A DNA stretch of 29,168 nt from Candidatus Bipolaricaulota bacterium (GTDB lineage: Bacteria; Bipolaricaulota; Bipolaricaulia; RBG-16-55-9). The stretch spans positions 1 to 29,168 of the forward strand of contig JALUUA010000254.1 of assembly GCA_027021605.1 (NCBI GenBank). Direction: 5' to 3'. The notes below the pieces were generated by a model. The model was not told the DNA's origin. It was given only the letters and a program-made list of their open reading frames with translations, and did not search any database. A program made the position numbers and the translations under genes. Every line of letters starts with the position of its first letter. Positions within the stretch are counted from its first letter, which is position 1. Of the stretch, positions 13,721-21,954 are shown one piece after another.

Positions 13721-14734
13721 TCACATCTTTCGCAGCCGGGGGTTGACGATCTCGTCCAGGCCGCGGCCCACCAGGTAGAAGGCGGCGCACAGGGCCGTAA
13801 TCGAGACGGAGGCGGGGAAGAAGATCCACCACGCCTTGGTGATCGCGTCCCCCGTAAGATACCCGGAGATGTTGGCCATCTGGACCATCATCCCCCAGCT
13901 CATCTGCAGATTAAGAATACCAAAGAAGCTGAGGACGGCCTCCGAAAAGATCGCGCTGGTGACGTTGAACATCATGTACAAGAAGCTCAGAGGGAGCAGG
14001 TTGGGAATGATATGGCGCAGGATCACGTGGAGATGGCTGCCGCCGGCGACCTTGGCGGCCTCGATAAAGGGCTTGACCTTGATGCTGAGCGCCTGGGACT
14101 TGAGCACGATGGTGATCCCGCCGAACCCCCCGATGATGCCCAACACCAAGGCAAGGCTATACATGTTGAGCTGGAACATCCCCCCCAACACGATCAAGAA
14201 GGCGATCACGGGGAAGAGGAGCACCACGTCGGCCAGGCGCATGAAGAAGGTGTCCACAAACCCGCCGTAATAGGCCGACACGGCCGCCACCAGGGTCCCG
14301 ATGATCACGGTGATGAGCGCGGCCATCACGCCCAAGAAGAACTCGGCCCGCGCGCTGTAGGCCAGCTGGGAGAAGATGTCCCGCCCCCAGGGGTCGGTGC
14401 CGAGCCAGTGCTTGGCCGACGGGGGAGCGGGGTGCTTGGGCACCAAGTATTGGTTGACCTTCTCCATGTGCCAGGCCGGGCCGGGATTGGGATCGTAGCC
14501 GATGATCGGGTCGTAGATCTCGGGATCCCAGATCGTGGCCATCAGGATGGGATGGGCGACGGCCAGCAGCCCGTAAAACAAGATGATAAAGAGCCCGATG
14601 GGCCCGATGCGCGACTCCCAGAAGAGGGACCAGTTGGTGGCCAGACCGCGGCGCATCAGCCGCAGCCGGGCCCGCCAGGGGCTCTCCAGGTGCCGGCCGG
14701 TCGGGGATTTCGGCGGTGCCGGTGCCGTGGCCAT
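13721..14734 (-). CDS. dppC: Peptide ABC transporter permease, DppC/OppC type
   Basis: A 337-residue inner-membrane permease. The N-terminal cytoplasmic tail has a basic patch (RARLRLMRRG). TM1 is about 46-64. A long external loop ends in the family signature SAKHWLGTDPWGRDIFSQLAYSAR. Five more helices follow, and the EAA loop is KPFIEAAKVAGGSHLHVILRHIIPN, which docks the ATPase. The loop after TM1 is about 25 residues longer than in common DppC (it includes WDPEIYDPIIGYDPNPGPAW). The gene begins 36 bp after the stop of the DppB-type gene, and its stop lies next to the DppD start (GTGATC overlap), so it is clearly one operon. Substrate cannot be deduced; peptides, nickel or sugars are possible for this family. 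Confidence 0.94.
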   Translation of the reverse strand: MATAPAPPKSPTGRHLESPWRARLRLMRRGLATNWSLFWESRIGPIGLFIILFYGLLAVAHPILMATIWDPEIYDPIIGYDPNPGPAWHMEKVNQYLVPKHPAPPSAKHWLGTDPWGRDIFSQLAYSARAEFFLGVMAALITVIIGTLVAAVSAYYGGFVDTFFMRLADVVLLFPVIAFLIVLGGMFQLNMYSLALVLGIIGGFGGITIVLKSQALSIKVKPFIEAAKVAGGSHLHVILRHIIPNLLPLSFLYMMFNVTSAIFSEAVLSFFGILNLQMSWGMMVQMANISGYLTGDAITKAWWIFFPASVSITALCAAFYLVGRGLDEIVNPRLRKM

Positions 14735-14770
14735 TAGCGATCTACCTCGCAGGGATGGGTTCGAGTGCGG

Positions 14771-15928
14771 TCAGTCATAGCGAATCCTCGGGTCCAAGAA
14801 CGCGTAGAGGATGTCGGCGACCAGGTGGGCGACGAGCGCGAAAATCCCCGTAAAGACCAGCGCCCCGATCGCCAGGGGCATGTCCTCCTCCAAGACGGCC
14901 TGCAGGAGGAGGAGCCCCATCCCCGGCCAGGAGAAGATGGTCTCCGTGATGATGCCGCCGTCGACGGTAAAGGCCAAAGCGAGCACGAAGCTCGTCACCA
15001 CCGGGAGCAGGGCGTTGCGGGCGGCGTGCTTGTCGCGCACCGCCTTGTCGGGCAGCCCCTTGGCCTTGGCCGCCAGCACGTAGTCCTCGCGGGTGACCTC
15101 GAGCATCGAGTCGCGCATGAGCAACATCGTCCCCCCAAACGCGATGAGCGTCACCGTGATCGCGGGGAGGATCATGTGGTAGAGGATATCCCGGGCCAGC
15201 AACCCGATCGTGGTGCTCCACAGGAGGTAGACGATCACGGCGGTGACCAGGCCCAGAGCTCCCAGGTGAATCGTCCAGCGGAGGGCGCGCGGTAGGTAGA
15301 GCTTCCTCCCCAGCAGAAAGACGACGAACAGGAAGAGCAGGGCCGCCCCCCCCACCCCGACGATGTAGCCGAAGACCAGATTCTGGTCGATCTCATACTG
15401 GCGCCAGAGAAGCGGGTCGTTGAACTTTCCGATGGGCAACCAGCCCAGCTTGTAGCCGAAGATCCAGAGGAGCAAGATGGCAAACCAAGGGGTATACACA
15501 GTAAAGAGCACCACCCCGATGACAGTGGCGGAGTAGTCAATGAGCCCTCCCCGCTTCCAGGCGATCAGCTTGCCCAGGTAGAACCCCAACGAGAAGTAGA
15601 GGAGGGTCGCGATCACGAAGAGGGCTACGGTGCGGGGGAGGCGTTCCTTGATGAGCTCCCAGACGGGACGGGGGTATTGGCTGAACGAGATCCCCAAATT
15701 CCCCGTAAAAAGATTTTTCATAAAGTTGATATATTGAATATGCACAGGCTGGTTCAACCCCAGGCGCTCCAGGAGGGCCTCTCGCGCCTCCGGTGGGATC
15801 TGCGGGTCGTTGATGTAGATCTGGGAGATGTCCCCCGGCTGCATGTAGACGATGATAAAGACGATGGAGGCGTAGATGTACAGGGTGATGACGATTTGTA
15901 TTAGCCGCTTAAAGAGATATTTCCACAT
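14771..15928 (-). CDS. dppB: Peptide ABC transporter permease, DppB/OppB type, with two extra membrane helices
   Basis: A 385-residue permease. Typical features: N-terminal MWKYLFKRLIQIVITLYIY (TM1), MQPGD, the loop NLGISFSQYPRPVWELIKERLPRT before TM2, the EAA loop EDYVLAAKAKGLPDKAVRDKHAARNALLP (281-309) and a terminal ILYAFLDPRIRY. Family members are usually 305-340 residues with six helices. Here about 80 residues (169-247) between GWLPIGK and ILYHMILPAI include two additional hydrophobic segments (about 186-206 and 222-243), which would give eight helices while keeping the topology of the EAA loop. It is the first gene after the promoter at 15984-16012. The ribosome site is poor: the nearest purine-rich element is more than 15 nt from ATG 15928. 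Confidence 0.92.
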   Translation of the reverse strand: MWKYLFKRLIQIVITLYIYASIVFIIVYMQPGDISQIYINDPQIPPEAREALLERLGLNQPVHIQYINFMKNLFTGNLGISFSQYPRPVWELIKERLPRTVALFVIATLLYFSLGFYLGKLIAWKRGGLIDYSATVIGVVLFTVYTPWFAILLLWIFGYKLGWLPIGKFNDPLLWRQYEIDQNLVFGYIVGVGGAALLFLFVVFLLGRKLYLPRALRWTIHLGALGLVTAVIVYLLWSTTIGLLARDILYHMILPAITVTLIAFGGTMLLMRDSMLEVTREDYVLAAKAKGLPDKAVRDKHAARNALLPVVTSFVLALAFTVDGGIITETIFSWPGMGLLLLQAVLEEDMPLAIGALVFTGIFALVAHLVADILYAFLDPRIRYD

Positions 15929-15983
15929 GACGCGTTTTGCGCGCGTGCCCTCAAGAGATTTGGATTAAGATCCAGTTCGCCTC

Positions 15984-16012
15984 ATGATAGCGGGGGGGTC
16001 GGGGGTTGTCAA
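15984..16012 (-). promoter_or_regulatory. Promoter of the permease/ATPase operon
   Basis: On the minus strand: perfect TTGACA (16012-16007), a 17-bp C-rich spacer, and TATCAT (15989-15984). Transcription should start near 15977, giving a leader of about 49 nt before ATG 15928. It lies just after the terminator of the binding-protein gene, so the two parts of the transporter are separately controlled. Confidence 0.72.
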
Positions 16013-16042
16013 CCGAACGGGGCGGAAGCGAATCCCGCGCAC

Positions 16043-16086
16043 AAAAAAGCGATCCGAGCCGGGAGGACCCGCCCCCCGGCTCGGAT
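16043..16086 (-). terminator. Intrinsic terminator after the substrate-binding protein gene
   Basis: A perfect 12-bp stem (ATCCGAGCCGGG, 16086-16075, with CCCGGCTCGGAT, 16063-16052) and an 11-nt loop, followed after CGC by TTTTTT (16048-16043) on the minus strand. It is placed 48 bp after the stop of the binding-protein gene and before the permease promoter. This lets the binding protein be made in excess of the membrane parts. Confidence 0.85.
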
Positions 16087-16134
16087 TCCGTTGTCGCTTT
16101 CGCGCCGTCTCCGGTCTACCCGGAAGCCGGATCG

Positions 16135-18063
16135 CTACTGGGTCTTGACGACCAGGCCGACGAAGGCCGCACCGCCCTGGAGGCCGTCGAGGATGGGCTT
16201 GTCCTCGAGCCCCTGCCAGTTGATGCGGTCGGCGCGGTAGGCGTCCTGCTGCTGGACGTAGTGGGTCGGAACGTAGGCAGCCCACTGGAAGATGAGCCGC
16301 TGCATCTCCCGCGCCAGCTCCTGGGCCCTCTGGAGGTCCTGCTCGGCCAGGAACTCGTCGGCGATCCGGTCAAACTCCTGCTGGCAGCCCGTCAGCGCGT
16401 CCTCGCGGGCGCTGCAGACGCCGCCCTGCGGGGAGTTGCCGCCGGGCTGGGTGTTCCGGCTGTGGAAGAAGGCCTCCAGGTAGTCCGGGTAGAGGCCCAG
16501 ACCCCAACCGAGCTGCCACATGTCGAAGTCCTGGCGGTCGAAGACGAGGGTGACGATGTTGTTGAAGCCCGCGGGCACGTCCCGGACGGGGATGCCCAGC
16601 TTCTGCAGCCGGTCCACGATGTGGAGCCCGAAGATGTTCCGGTTGTTGTCGTAGGCGGCGTTCGGGTGGAGCAGCTCGAGCTGCCCGATCGGGTTGCCCT
16701 CGGGGTCCTGAGCCAAGCGGCCGCCCTCGAAGACGAACCCGGCCTCCTCGAGCATCTGCCGCGCCCGGGCGAGCCGCTCCTCCTCCGAGAGCCCGATGCA
16801 GGCCTCGGCCTTCTCCTCCTCCGTGAGGGTGCGGTGCCAGAAGGCGTTCCCCGGCGGGACGGGGCTGTAGGCCGGGATGACCTGGCCGGCCAGGAGCTCG
16901 TTGGCCACGAACTCCTTGTCGATGACGCAGCGCACCGCGCGGCGGAACTCGACGTAGTTGAAGGGGCTCTTGCGCAGGTTGAAGCTGAGGTAGAAGACGC
17001 CGTTGGAGGCGTTCTTGATCACCCGGACGCCCTCGGCCGCCTCCAGCTGGTTGAGGGTCGCCAAACCGTACCCCAAGGGGTTGAAGTGGTAGTCGACCTC
17101 GCCGCTGATGACGGCCAGCGCCGCGGAGGACTGGTCGCCGAAGAGGCTGTAGATCACGCCGTCGACGAAGGGCCCCTCCTCGGTGCGCAGCGCCACGGAG
17201 ATCCCGTCGCCGGAGGTGGTCCCGGCGCTGCGGGTCCCGCCGCCGAGCGCCTCGGGCAGCTGCTCCTCATACCCGACGATGTTGCCGTCCGCGTCCTGGT
17301 ACTCGGTGGCGATGGTGCCCTTGAAGGAGTAGTTCGGGTTGGCCACGATCTCGGCGAAGGCCCCCGGCTGCCACTGCTTGGTCACGAAGGGCGCCGCGCT
17401 CGGCTCCCCGGGGCACTCGATCGCCGCCAGCGAGCGGACCGGGTCGTCGCTCTGGAGCGCCTCCTGGAACTTGGGCTCCCAGAACTTCTTCTGGAAGATG
17501 TCCCAGAGCAGCAGCGTGAACTCCCACTGCGCCAGACCCGGCTTCTCCTTGAGGTAGAACTTGACGGTGTAGGTGTCCACGGCCTCGACGCGGTCGATGA
17601 GGTCAAACGCCGGGTTGGCCCAGCCGCCGCCCAGCTCCAGGGAGAGGGTGCGGCCCGTGGGCAGGACCGTGGCGAAGGTGTTGAAGGTGAAGGCCACGTC
17701 CTCGGCCGTGAGCTCCGTCCCGTCAGACCACTTCACGCCCGGGAGCAGCTCGACCGTGGAGACCCAGAGCCCTCCCTCCTGGGTGAAGGGGGTGGCGAAG
17801 TCCTTCGCCAGGGAGGGGAAGGGCTGCTGCCCCAGGGTGGTGATCCCGTAGAGGCTCATGTGGGCGCTCGGGCCCCAGACGTAGAAGTTCCAGACGGTGT
17901 TGTTCGCCCCCGTGGAGGCCGAGAGCGAGCAGAAGACCCCCTTGAGGTCCGAGTGGATCGCGGCCACGAAGATGTTCTCTCCCTGCGCGCCCGCCTGGTT
18001 GTGAGCCCCTACGACCAGTAGCAGCCCCACCACCAGCAGCGCCGCAAATCGCACGAATTTCAT
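16135..18063 (-). CDS. dppA: ABC transporter substrate-binding protein, family 5 (peptide/nickel type)
   Basis: A 642-residue exported binding protein. The Sec signal is residues 1-27 (FAALLVVGLLLVVGAHNQAGAQG); there is no lipobox Cys, so it is probably free in the periplasm. The family region LLPGVKWSDGTELTAEDVAFTFN is the classic SBP_bac_5 motif (about residues 104-126). Later segments such as VRVIKNASNGVFYLSFNLRK and FRRAVRCVIDKEFVANELLAG fit the family. It is about 100 residues longer than DppA/OppA. It has six cysteines (for example FCSLS, IECPGE, GVCSARE, TGCQQE), an even number that would allow disulfides. Shine-Dalgarno AAGGAGGG precedes ATG 18063. It follows the propeller gene by 136 bp of U-poor leader, probably on one transcript, and ends at a strong terminator. 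Ligand unknown. Confidence 0.95.
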   Translation of the reverse strand: MKFVRFAALLVVGLLLVVGAHNQAGAQGENIFVAAIHSDLKGVFCSLSASTGANNTVWNFYVWGPSAHMSLYGITTLGQQPFPSLAKDFATPFTQEGGLWVSTVELLPGVKWSDGTELTAEDVAFTFNTFATVLPTGRTLSLELGGGWANPAFDLIDRVEAVDTYTVKFYLKEKPGLAQWEFTLLLWDIFQKKFWEPKFQEALQSDDPVRSLAAIECPGEPSAAPFVTKQWQPGAFAEIVANPNYSFKGTIATEYQDADGNIVGYEEQLPEALGGGTRSAGTTSGDGISVALRTEEGPFVDGVIYSLFGDQSSAALAVISGEVDYHFNPLGYGLATLNQLEAAEGVRVIKNASNGVFYLSFNLRKSPFNYVEFRRAVRCVIDKEFVANELLAGQVIPAYSPVPPGNAFWHRTLTEEEKAEACIGLSEEERLARARQMLEEAGFVFEGGRLAQDPEGNPIGQLELLHPNAAYDNNRNIFGLHIVDRLQKLGIPVRDVPAGFNNIVTLVFDRQDFDMWQLGWGLGLYPDYLEAFFHSRNTQPGGNSPQGGVCSAREDALTGCQQEFDRIADEFLAEQDLQRAQELAREMQRLIFQWAAYVPTHYVQQQDAYRADRINWQGLEDKPILDGLQGGAAFVGLVVKTQ

Positions 18064-18199
18064 GGTTCGGTTCCCTCCTTTTTCGGCTTACGTGATCCGG
18101 TTTCCGTACCGTTACCGTCGTATTGTCCCGTTGTGTTGTACCGTACGCTCCGCTCTGCGTTCCGTGCTGTTGCCTCCGGGCTCCACGCGGTTTACTACG
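18064..18199 (-). other. U-poor leader of the binding-protein gene
   Basis: In the minus-strand transcript these 136 nt are very poor in U and rich in ACGG/AACG-type units (for example ACGGTACGGAAACCGG), ending in the Shine-Dalgarno AAGGAGGG. The first 26 nt before the start codon lack U entirely. I see no convincing promoter inside; the region looks like an unstructured intercistronic leader. Confidence 0.45.
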
Positions 18200-19354
18200 C
18201 TACGGGGTGGCGTACAGCCCGCTCACGTCGTAGGCGTAGATCTGGAAGGTCCCCGGGGTCCCCCGCGGGCCGCCCTCCCAGAAGACGTAGAGGTAGCGGT
18301 TGTTCGGGGAGACGGAGATGACGCCCACCGGAGCGGGCTCCCCGGCGGGGGTGACCGCGATGGTCTCCACCACGGCGAGCGTCCGGGTGTCGATGACGCT
18401 GACCGTGTTGTCCAGCGAGTTGGAGACGTAGAGGTAGCGGTCATCCGAGGAGAGGGCCAGGTGGCGCGGCGCGTTGCCCACCGAGATCTCGGCGATGACC
18501 CGCTTGTTGCAGCCCCGGCCGGAGAGGACCGTCACGGAGTTGGAGCCCTGGTTGGAGACGTAGAGGGTGGTCTTGTCGGAGCTGGCCACGGCCATGTAGG
18601 GGTTGACCCCCAGCCCGCCGATCGTGGTCACCCGGCCGTTCGTCTGGTCGATGCAGGCGATGTCCTGGCTGCTCTGCACCACGAAGGCGTAGCTGTTCCC
18701 GGCTGCGACCACGCTGCCCGGGCCGATGCCGCCCGTCTCCACCACGCTCAAGACGTTCCCGCTGGCGGCGTCCAGGGTGTAGAGCGCCCCGTCGGCGGAG
18801 CTCACCAGCACCCGGTTGTCCGCGGGGGAGTTGAGCTGGGCGTCCACCGGCGCGGTGATCGTGCGCAGCTCATCGGCCGTCTCCGCGTCGTAGCCCGCGG
18901 GCCAGACGATCTCCTTGGCGTTGAGGTCGATCTTGACCACGCTGTCGAGGAAGAAGTTGGGCACGTACGCGAAGCTGCAGGTGATGTCCACCGCCATGCC
19001 GGGGAAGCCGCGCGGCCCCATCCCCGCGGGGAAGTTCCCGCCCAGGAACGCGTCGGGGTACTCGATGAAGGAGTCGGGATCGACGCTCGGGTTGCCGGTG
19101 CTCACCCCGGTGATCTTAAAGAGGAGCATGTCGTCGAAGGGACCGGGGCCGATGCCCACCGCCCAGGCGGCCGAGCCGTCGGCGCACATCACGATGTCCT
19201 CGATCTTCACGGGCGCGAAGATCCAGATGAACTCGCTGCCGGAGATGGCGGCCACCTGCGTGACCCGGCTCTGCGTTGCGGCCGGCTGCAGCATGCCGAC
19301 CGTAAAGCCCCCTACCAACAGAAGGAGCAACAGATAACGAACGGCTCTTTTCAT
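18200..19354 (-). CDS. Exported YVTN-type beta-propeller protein
   Basis: A 384-residue exported protein with Sec signal 1-28 (YLLLLLLVGGFTVGMLQPAATQS). The C-terminal two thirds contain propeller repeats of the YVTN/lactonase type: YLYVSNSLDNTVSVIDTRTL, TLYVSNQGSNSVTVLSGRG, LVSSADGALYTLDAASGNV and YLYVFWEGG. Each blade pairs a surface strand with NxVSVID. The N-terminal part (30-150) is less regular and may add blades. Four cysteines (VMCADG, ITCSFA, IACIDQ, RGCNKR) could form disulfides. It has a perfect Shine-Dalgarno TAAGGAGGTCAAA and its own promoter at 19502-19530, and it precedes the binding-protein gene on the same strand. A role in binding or presenting substrate to the importer is inference; no catalytic residues were identified. 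Confidence 0.82.
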   Translation of the reverse strand: MKRAVRYLLLLLLVGGFTVGMLQPAATQSRVTQVAAISGSEFIWIFAPVKIEDIVMCADGSAAWAVGIGPGPFDDMLLFKITGVSTGNPSVDPDSFIEYPDAFLGGNFPAGMGPRGFPGMAVDITCSFAYVPNFFLDSVVKIDLNAKEIVWPAGYDAETADELRTITAPVDAQLNSPADNRVLVSSADGALYTLDAASGNVLSVVETGGIGPGSVVAAGNSYAFVVQSSQDIACIDQTNGRVTTIGGLGVNPYMAVASSDKTTLYVSNQGSNSVTVLSGRGCNKRVIAEISVGNAPRHLALSSDDRYLYVSNSLDNTVSVIDTRTLAVVETIAVTPAGEPAPVGVISVSPNNRYLYVFWEGGPRGTPGTFQIYAYDVSGLYATP

Positions 19355-19501
19355 TTTGACCTCCTTAGAGTAACTCGCCCTCCACGGCTAAAGCAGAAGG
19401 ATGGGTGATTTGGCTTTTCCGAGGGTAGAGTAGAAATGTTTTTAACCCCTTGGCTCTCACCTCCCCTCCTCCCACATCGAGCCCGGGAGACTCCCCTTAC
19501 A

Positions 19502-19530
19502 TGTATAGCAGAAAACCCTTTTCTCGTCAA
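19502..19530 (-). promoter_or_regulatory. Promoter of the propeller/binding-protein operon
   Basis: TTGACG (19530-19525), 17 bp, TATACA (19507-19502) on the minus strand. Initiation near 19495 leaves a leader of about 140 nt before ATG 19354. Together with the plus promoter at 19596-19624 it makes a divergent pair about 65 bp apart. Confidence 0.6.
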
Positions 19531-19595
19531 GAGGGCGGGCCTTTTTCGGAGCGGCCGGAAGCCGTATCCCTTACCGCCCCGGGGCGAGCCCCCGC

Positions 19596-19624
19596 TTGAC
19601 AGGAAAACACGGCCCCCGTAGCAT
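19596..19624 (+). promoter_or_regulatory. Promoter of the NHL-protease gene
   Basis: Perfect TTGACA (19596-19601), 17 bp, TAGCAT (19619-19624). Transcription should start near 19631. The following leader, 19637-19690, has no T in 54 nt and ends with the Shine-Dalgarno AGGAGGAAC. The remaining 19355-19690 intergenic DNA holds a palindrome GCCCCGGGGC near 19575 and no gene. Confidence 0.7.
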
Positions 19625-19690
19625 GGGCGCCGATTGCCGACGCAGAAAACCCAAGACGAGACGAAACAGGAGACAGGAGGAACCGAGGCC

Positions 19691-21919
19691 ATGCGCAGGG
19701 GCTCAACCGCGCGATCGCTCAGCTTGGGGACGTTGCTGCTCTTGGCCCTTGTCCCGCTTCTCTGGACGGATAGTGCCTACACCGCCGCGGAGGACCCCGG
19801 CGACGCCGCGCCGCCCGGGCCGCCGGAGTACGTCAAGGAGTGGGGCGGCCTCGGCGACGGGCCGGGGGAGCTCTTCATGCCCTGGGGCATCGCCATCGAC
19901 AAGCAAGATCGGGTCTTCGTCAGCGACTACGGCAACAACCGCGTCCAGGTGTTCGACCCGGAGGGGGCGTGGCTCGGCGGCTGGGGACGGCTCGGGGGGC
20001 GCGAGGGGGAGTTTCGCGGACCCGTTGGGATCGCGGTAGGCCCCCAAGGGAACGTCTACGTCGCCGACGCGTTCAACTACCGAGTCCAGGTCTTCACCCC
20101 CGAGGGGGAGTTCGTGCGCGGCTGGCGCGGCCCCGCTGCCCAGGGGGCAGGAGCGGGACGCCCCTTCACCCCCTGGGGGATCGCCGTCGGACCCGACGGC
20201 AGCGTCTACGTCACGGACCTCCACGCGAACCGCGTCTACAAGTTCTCCCGCGAGGGGGAGCTTCTCCTGAGCTGGGGCGGCTTCGGCACCCGCGAGGGGC
20301 AGTTTACGGGCCCCACGGGCATAGCTGTCCTCGGGGATCGGGTCTACGTGGTCGACTCCCTGGGGTACCGCATCCAGGTCTTCACGCCCGACGGGGAATA
20401 CCTCTTTCAGTGGGGGAGCTTCTGCGACCTGTACATCCACCCGGGGCGGGGCTGCCGCGACCCGGACGGCCCCGGGCCCCTCGAGTCGGGCGACGGCCAG
20501 CTCTCCTCCCCCTGGGGGATCGCCTTCGACGCGCAGAAGCGGGTCTACGTCGCCGACTCGGCCAACAAGCGGATCCAGGTGTTCACCCCCGAGGGGGACT
20601 TCCTGCTGAAGTGGGGCGAGCTGGGCCGCGGCCCCGGCCAGTTCGACAACCCCGTCGGCGTGGCCCTGGATTCCCAGGGCGCGGTCTACGTGGCCGACCT
20701 CAACAACAACCGCATCCAGAAGTTCGTCTTCCCCTCCCCGCTCGCCCCCGACGAGGAGGAGCAGACGGCCCTCAACGGGATCGGGGGGGGCCACCGCCCC
20801 GAGGTGCTCGACGTGGTGCTCCCCCGCCAGATCGAGCCCAACGGGCTCCCCATCCCCGGGACGGTGCGCTTTCGCGACCCCGACGGGGACGCCCTTCGCG
20901 CCCGCTTCCGGGTCATCGACGGCAAATACGATCCCTTCGTCGCCCCGATCGACGCCCCCCGGGGCCGGACGGGGACGGGGACGGAGACGGGGACGGAGGG
21001 GAGCATCCCGTTTACGGTGACATGCGAGATCGCCCAGCAGGTCACCCTCCTCGTCGTCGTGGAGGACGCCCAAGGGCTGCGGAGCGACCCGGAGGGCATC
21101 ACGTTTACCTGCGGCGTGCCCCCGCGGGGCAACTACAATCGGGAACAGGACGCGGTCCGGCCCGTGGGGCGCACCCTAGGGGTCAACGTCTTCGTCCTGG
21201 CCGATGGGGTCACCACCCTTGCCGATGGGTCTTCCAGGGGCTCCGGCGCCGCCGTGGGGGAGCCCTCCCCGGCCGTCGCGCGGGCGATGCGCCAGCAGGT
21301 GATCCCGGCGGTCACGGGCATCTGGGACCAGTGCGGGGTGGAGTTCGAGCTGCTCAACCTCTGGGTCGTGGACCCGCGGGCGCTCCGCCTGGCGGGCGGC
21401 AGTCTCGACGAGCTGCTCTTCGTCCGGGAGGGGGAGCTGCCCGAGGTGGCGTTGGCCGACCCGAACCGCCGCCGTCCGCTCGCCGTGCTCCACGAGGCCG
21501 TGAGCGCGCTGCGCCGGGAGCTGGCCGCCCGGGGAGGGGAGCTTCCCGCCGAGTCGCTCACCGTGTTCGTCTCGGGGGCGCGGATCGTGATGCGGCCCGG
21601 CGATAAGCGCCACTTCGGGGGCGTGACCACCATCGGGGGCCGGGTCTCCCTGGTGCGCTGGGACGCGATCTGGGTCATCGACGAGACGACGGGGGCGATC
21701 TTCCCCCCCAAGCGCCCCATCACCGCGTTTGCCCACGAGTTCGGCCACAACTTCGGGCTGGAGCACCTCTCCCTCGAGGACGACCCCCTCAACCTGATGC
21801 TCTCCGTCCCGCAGCAGCCCACGGCCGTCCCCCCCGAGCCCACCGTCAACCTGCTCCCGGAGCAGTGCGCCGAGGCCCTGCCCGCCATCCGGGAGCTGGA
21901 CCTGCGGGGGCGGAATTAA
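19691..21919 (+). CDS. Exported six-blade NHL propeller fused to a metzincin-like protease
   Basis: A 742-residue exported protein. Signal peptide about 1-32. Six NHL repeats lie at about 47-92, 98-142, 158-190, 205-236, 272-303 and 318-348, with the consensus PWGIAVGPDGSVYVTD....NRVQVFTPEGE. A linker domain (365-475) looks like an Ig-type fold with DPDGDALRARFRVIDG and a low-complexity TGTGTETGTEG stretch encoded by a GGACGG repeat (20966-20997). Residues 495-742 are a protease domain: zinc motif HEFGHNFGLEH (H682, E683, H686, H692) and a likely Met-turn NLML (M703), the hallmarks of metzincins. The start at ATG 19691 follows AGGAGG; the open frame upstream is the T-free leader. The fusion is unfamiliar to me. 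Substrate unknown; a surface or periplasmic peptidase feeding the adjacent peptide importer is possible. Confidence 0.86.
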   Translation: MRRGSTARSLSLGTLLLLALVPLLWTDSAYTAAEDPGDAAPPGPPEYVKEWGGLGDGPGELFMPWGIAIDKQDRVFVSDYGNNRVQVFDPEGAWLGGWGRLGGREGEFRGPVGIAVGPQGNVYVADAFNYRVQVFTPEGEFVRGWRGPAAQGAGAGRPFTPWGIAVGPDGSVYVTDLHANRVYKFSREGELLLSWGGFGTREGQFTGPTGIAVLGDRVYVVDSLGYRIQVFTPDGEYLFQWGSFCDLYIHPGRGCRDPDGPGPLESGDGQLSSPWGIAFDAQKRVYVADSANKRIQVFTPEGDFLLKWGELGRGPGQFDNPVGVALDSQGAVYVADLNNNRIQKFVFPSPLAPDEEEQTALNGIGGGHRPEVLDVVLPRQIEPNGLPIPGTVRFRDPDGDALRARFRVIDGKYDPFVAPIDAPRGRTGTGTETGTEGSIPFTVTCEIAQQVTLLVVVEDAQGLRSDPEGITFTCGVPPRGNYNREQDAVRPVGRTLGVNVFVLADGVTTLADGSSRGSGAAVGEPSPAVARAMRQQVIPAVTGIWDQCGVEFELLNLWVVDPRALRLAGGSLDELLFVREGELPEVALADPNRRRPLAVLHEAVSALRRELAARGGELPAESLTVFVSGARIVMRPGDKRHFGGVTTIGGRVSLVRWDAIWVIDETTGAIFPPKRPITAFAHEFGHNFGLEHLSLEDDPLNLMLSVPQQPTAVPPEPTVNLLPEQCAEALPAIRELDLRGRN
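20966..20997. repeat. GGACGG hexanucleotide repeat inside the NHL-protease gene
   Basis: About five imperfect GGACGG/GGGACG units encode the Thr-Gly-rich linker between the Ig-like segment strands. Slippage would change length by two residues per unit and keep the frame. The plus strand also fits a loose G-quadruplex pattern. Confidence 0.5.
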
Positions 21920-21954
21920 TGGGGGCGCGGACGCTAGAAGTTAGAGTCAGAGGG

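Noticed and set aside
16006..18021. A 671-codon open frame on the plus strand
   Set aside because: It is antisense to the binding-protein gene, whose signal peptide and family motifs are clear. Long antisense frames are expected at this GC content. The translation is Val/Leu/Asp/Glu-rich without domains.
19840..21606. A 588-codon plus-strand frame overlapping the NHL-protease gene
   Set aside because: It is the +1 frame of the repeat-rich gene, made of Arg/Gly/Pro. The other frame has signal peptide, NHL repeats and zinc motif.
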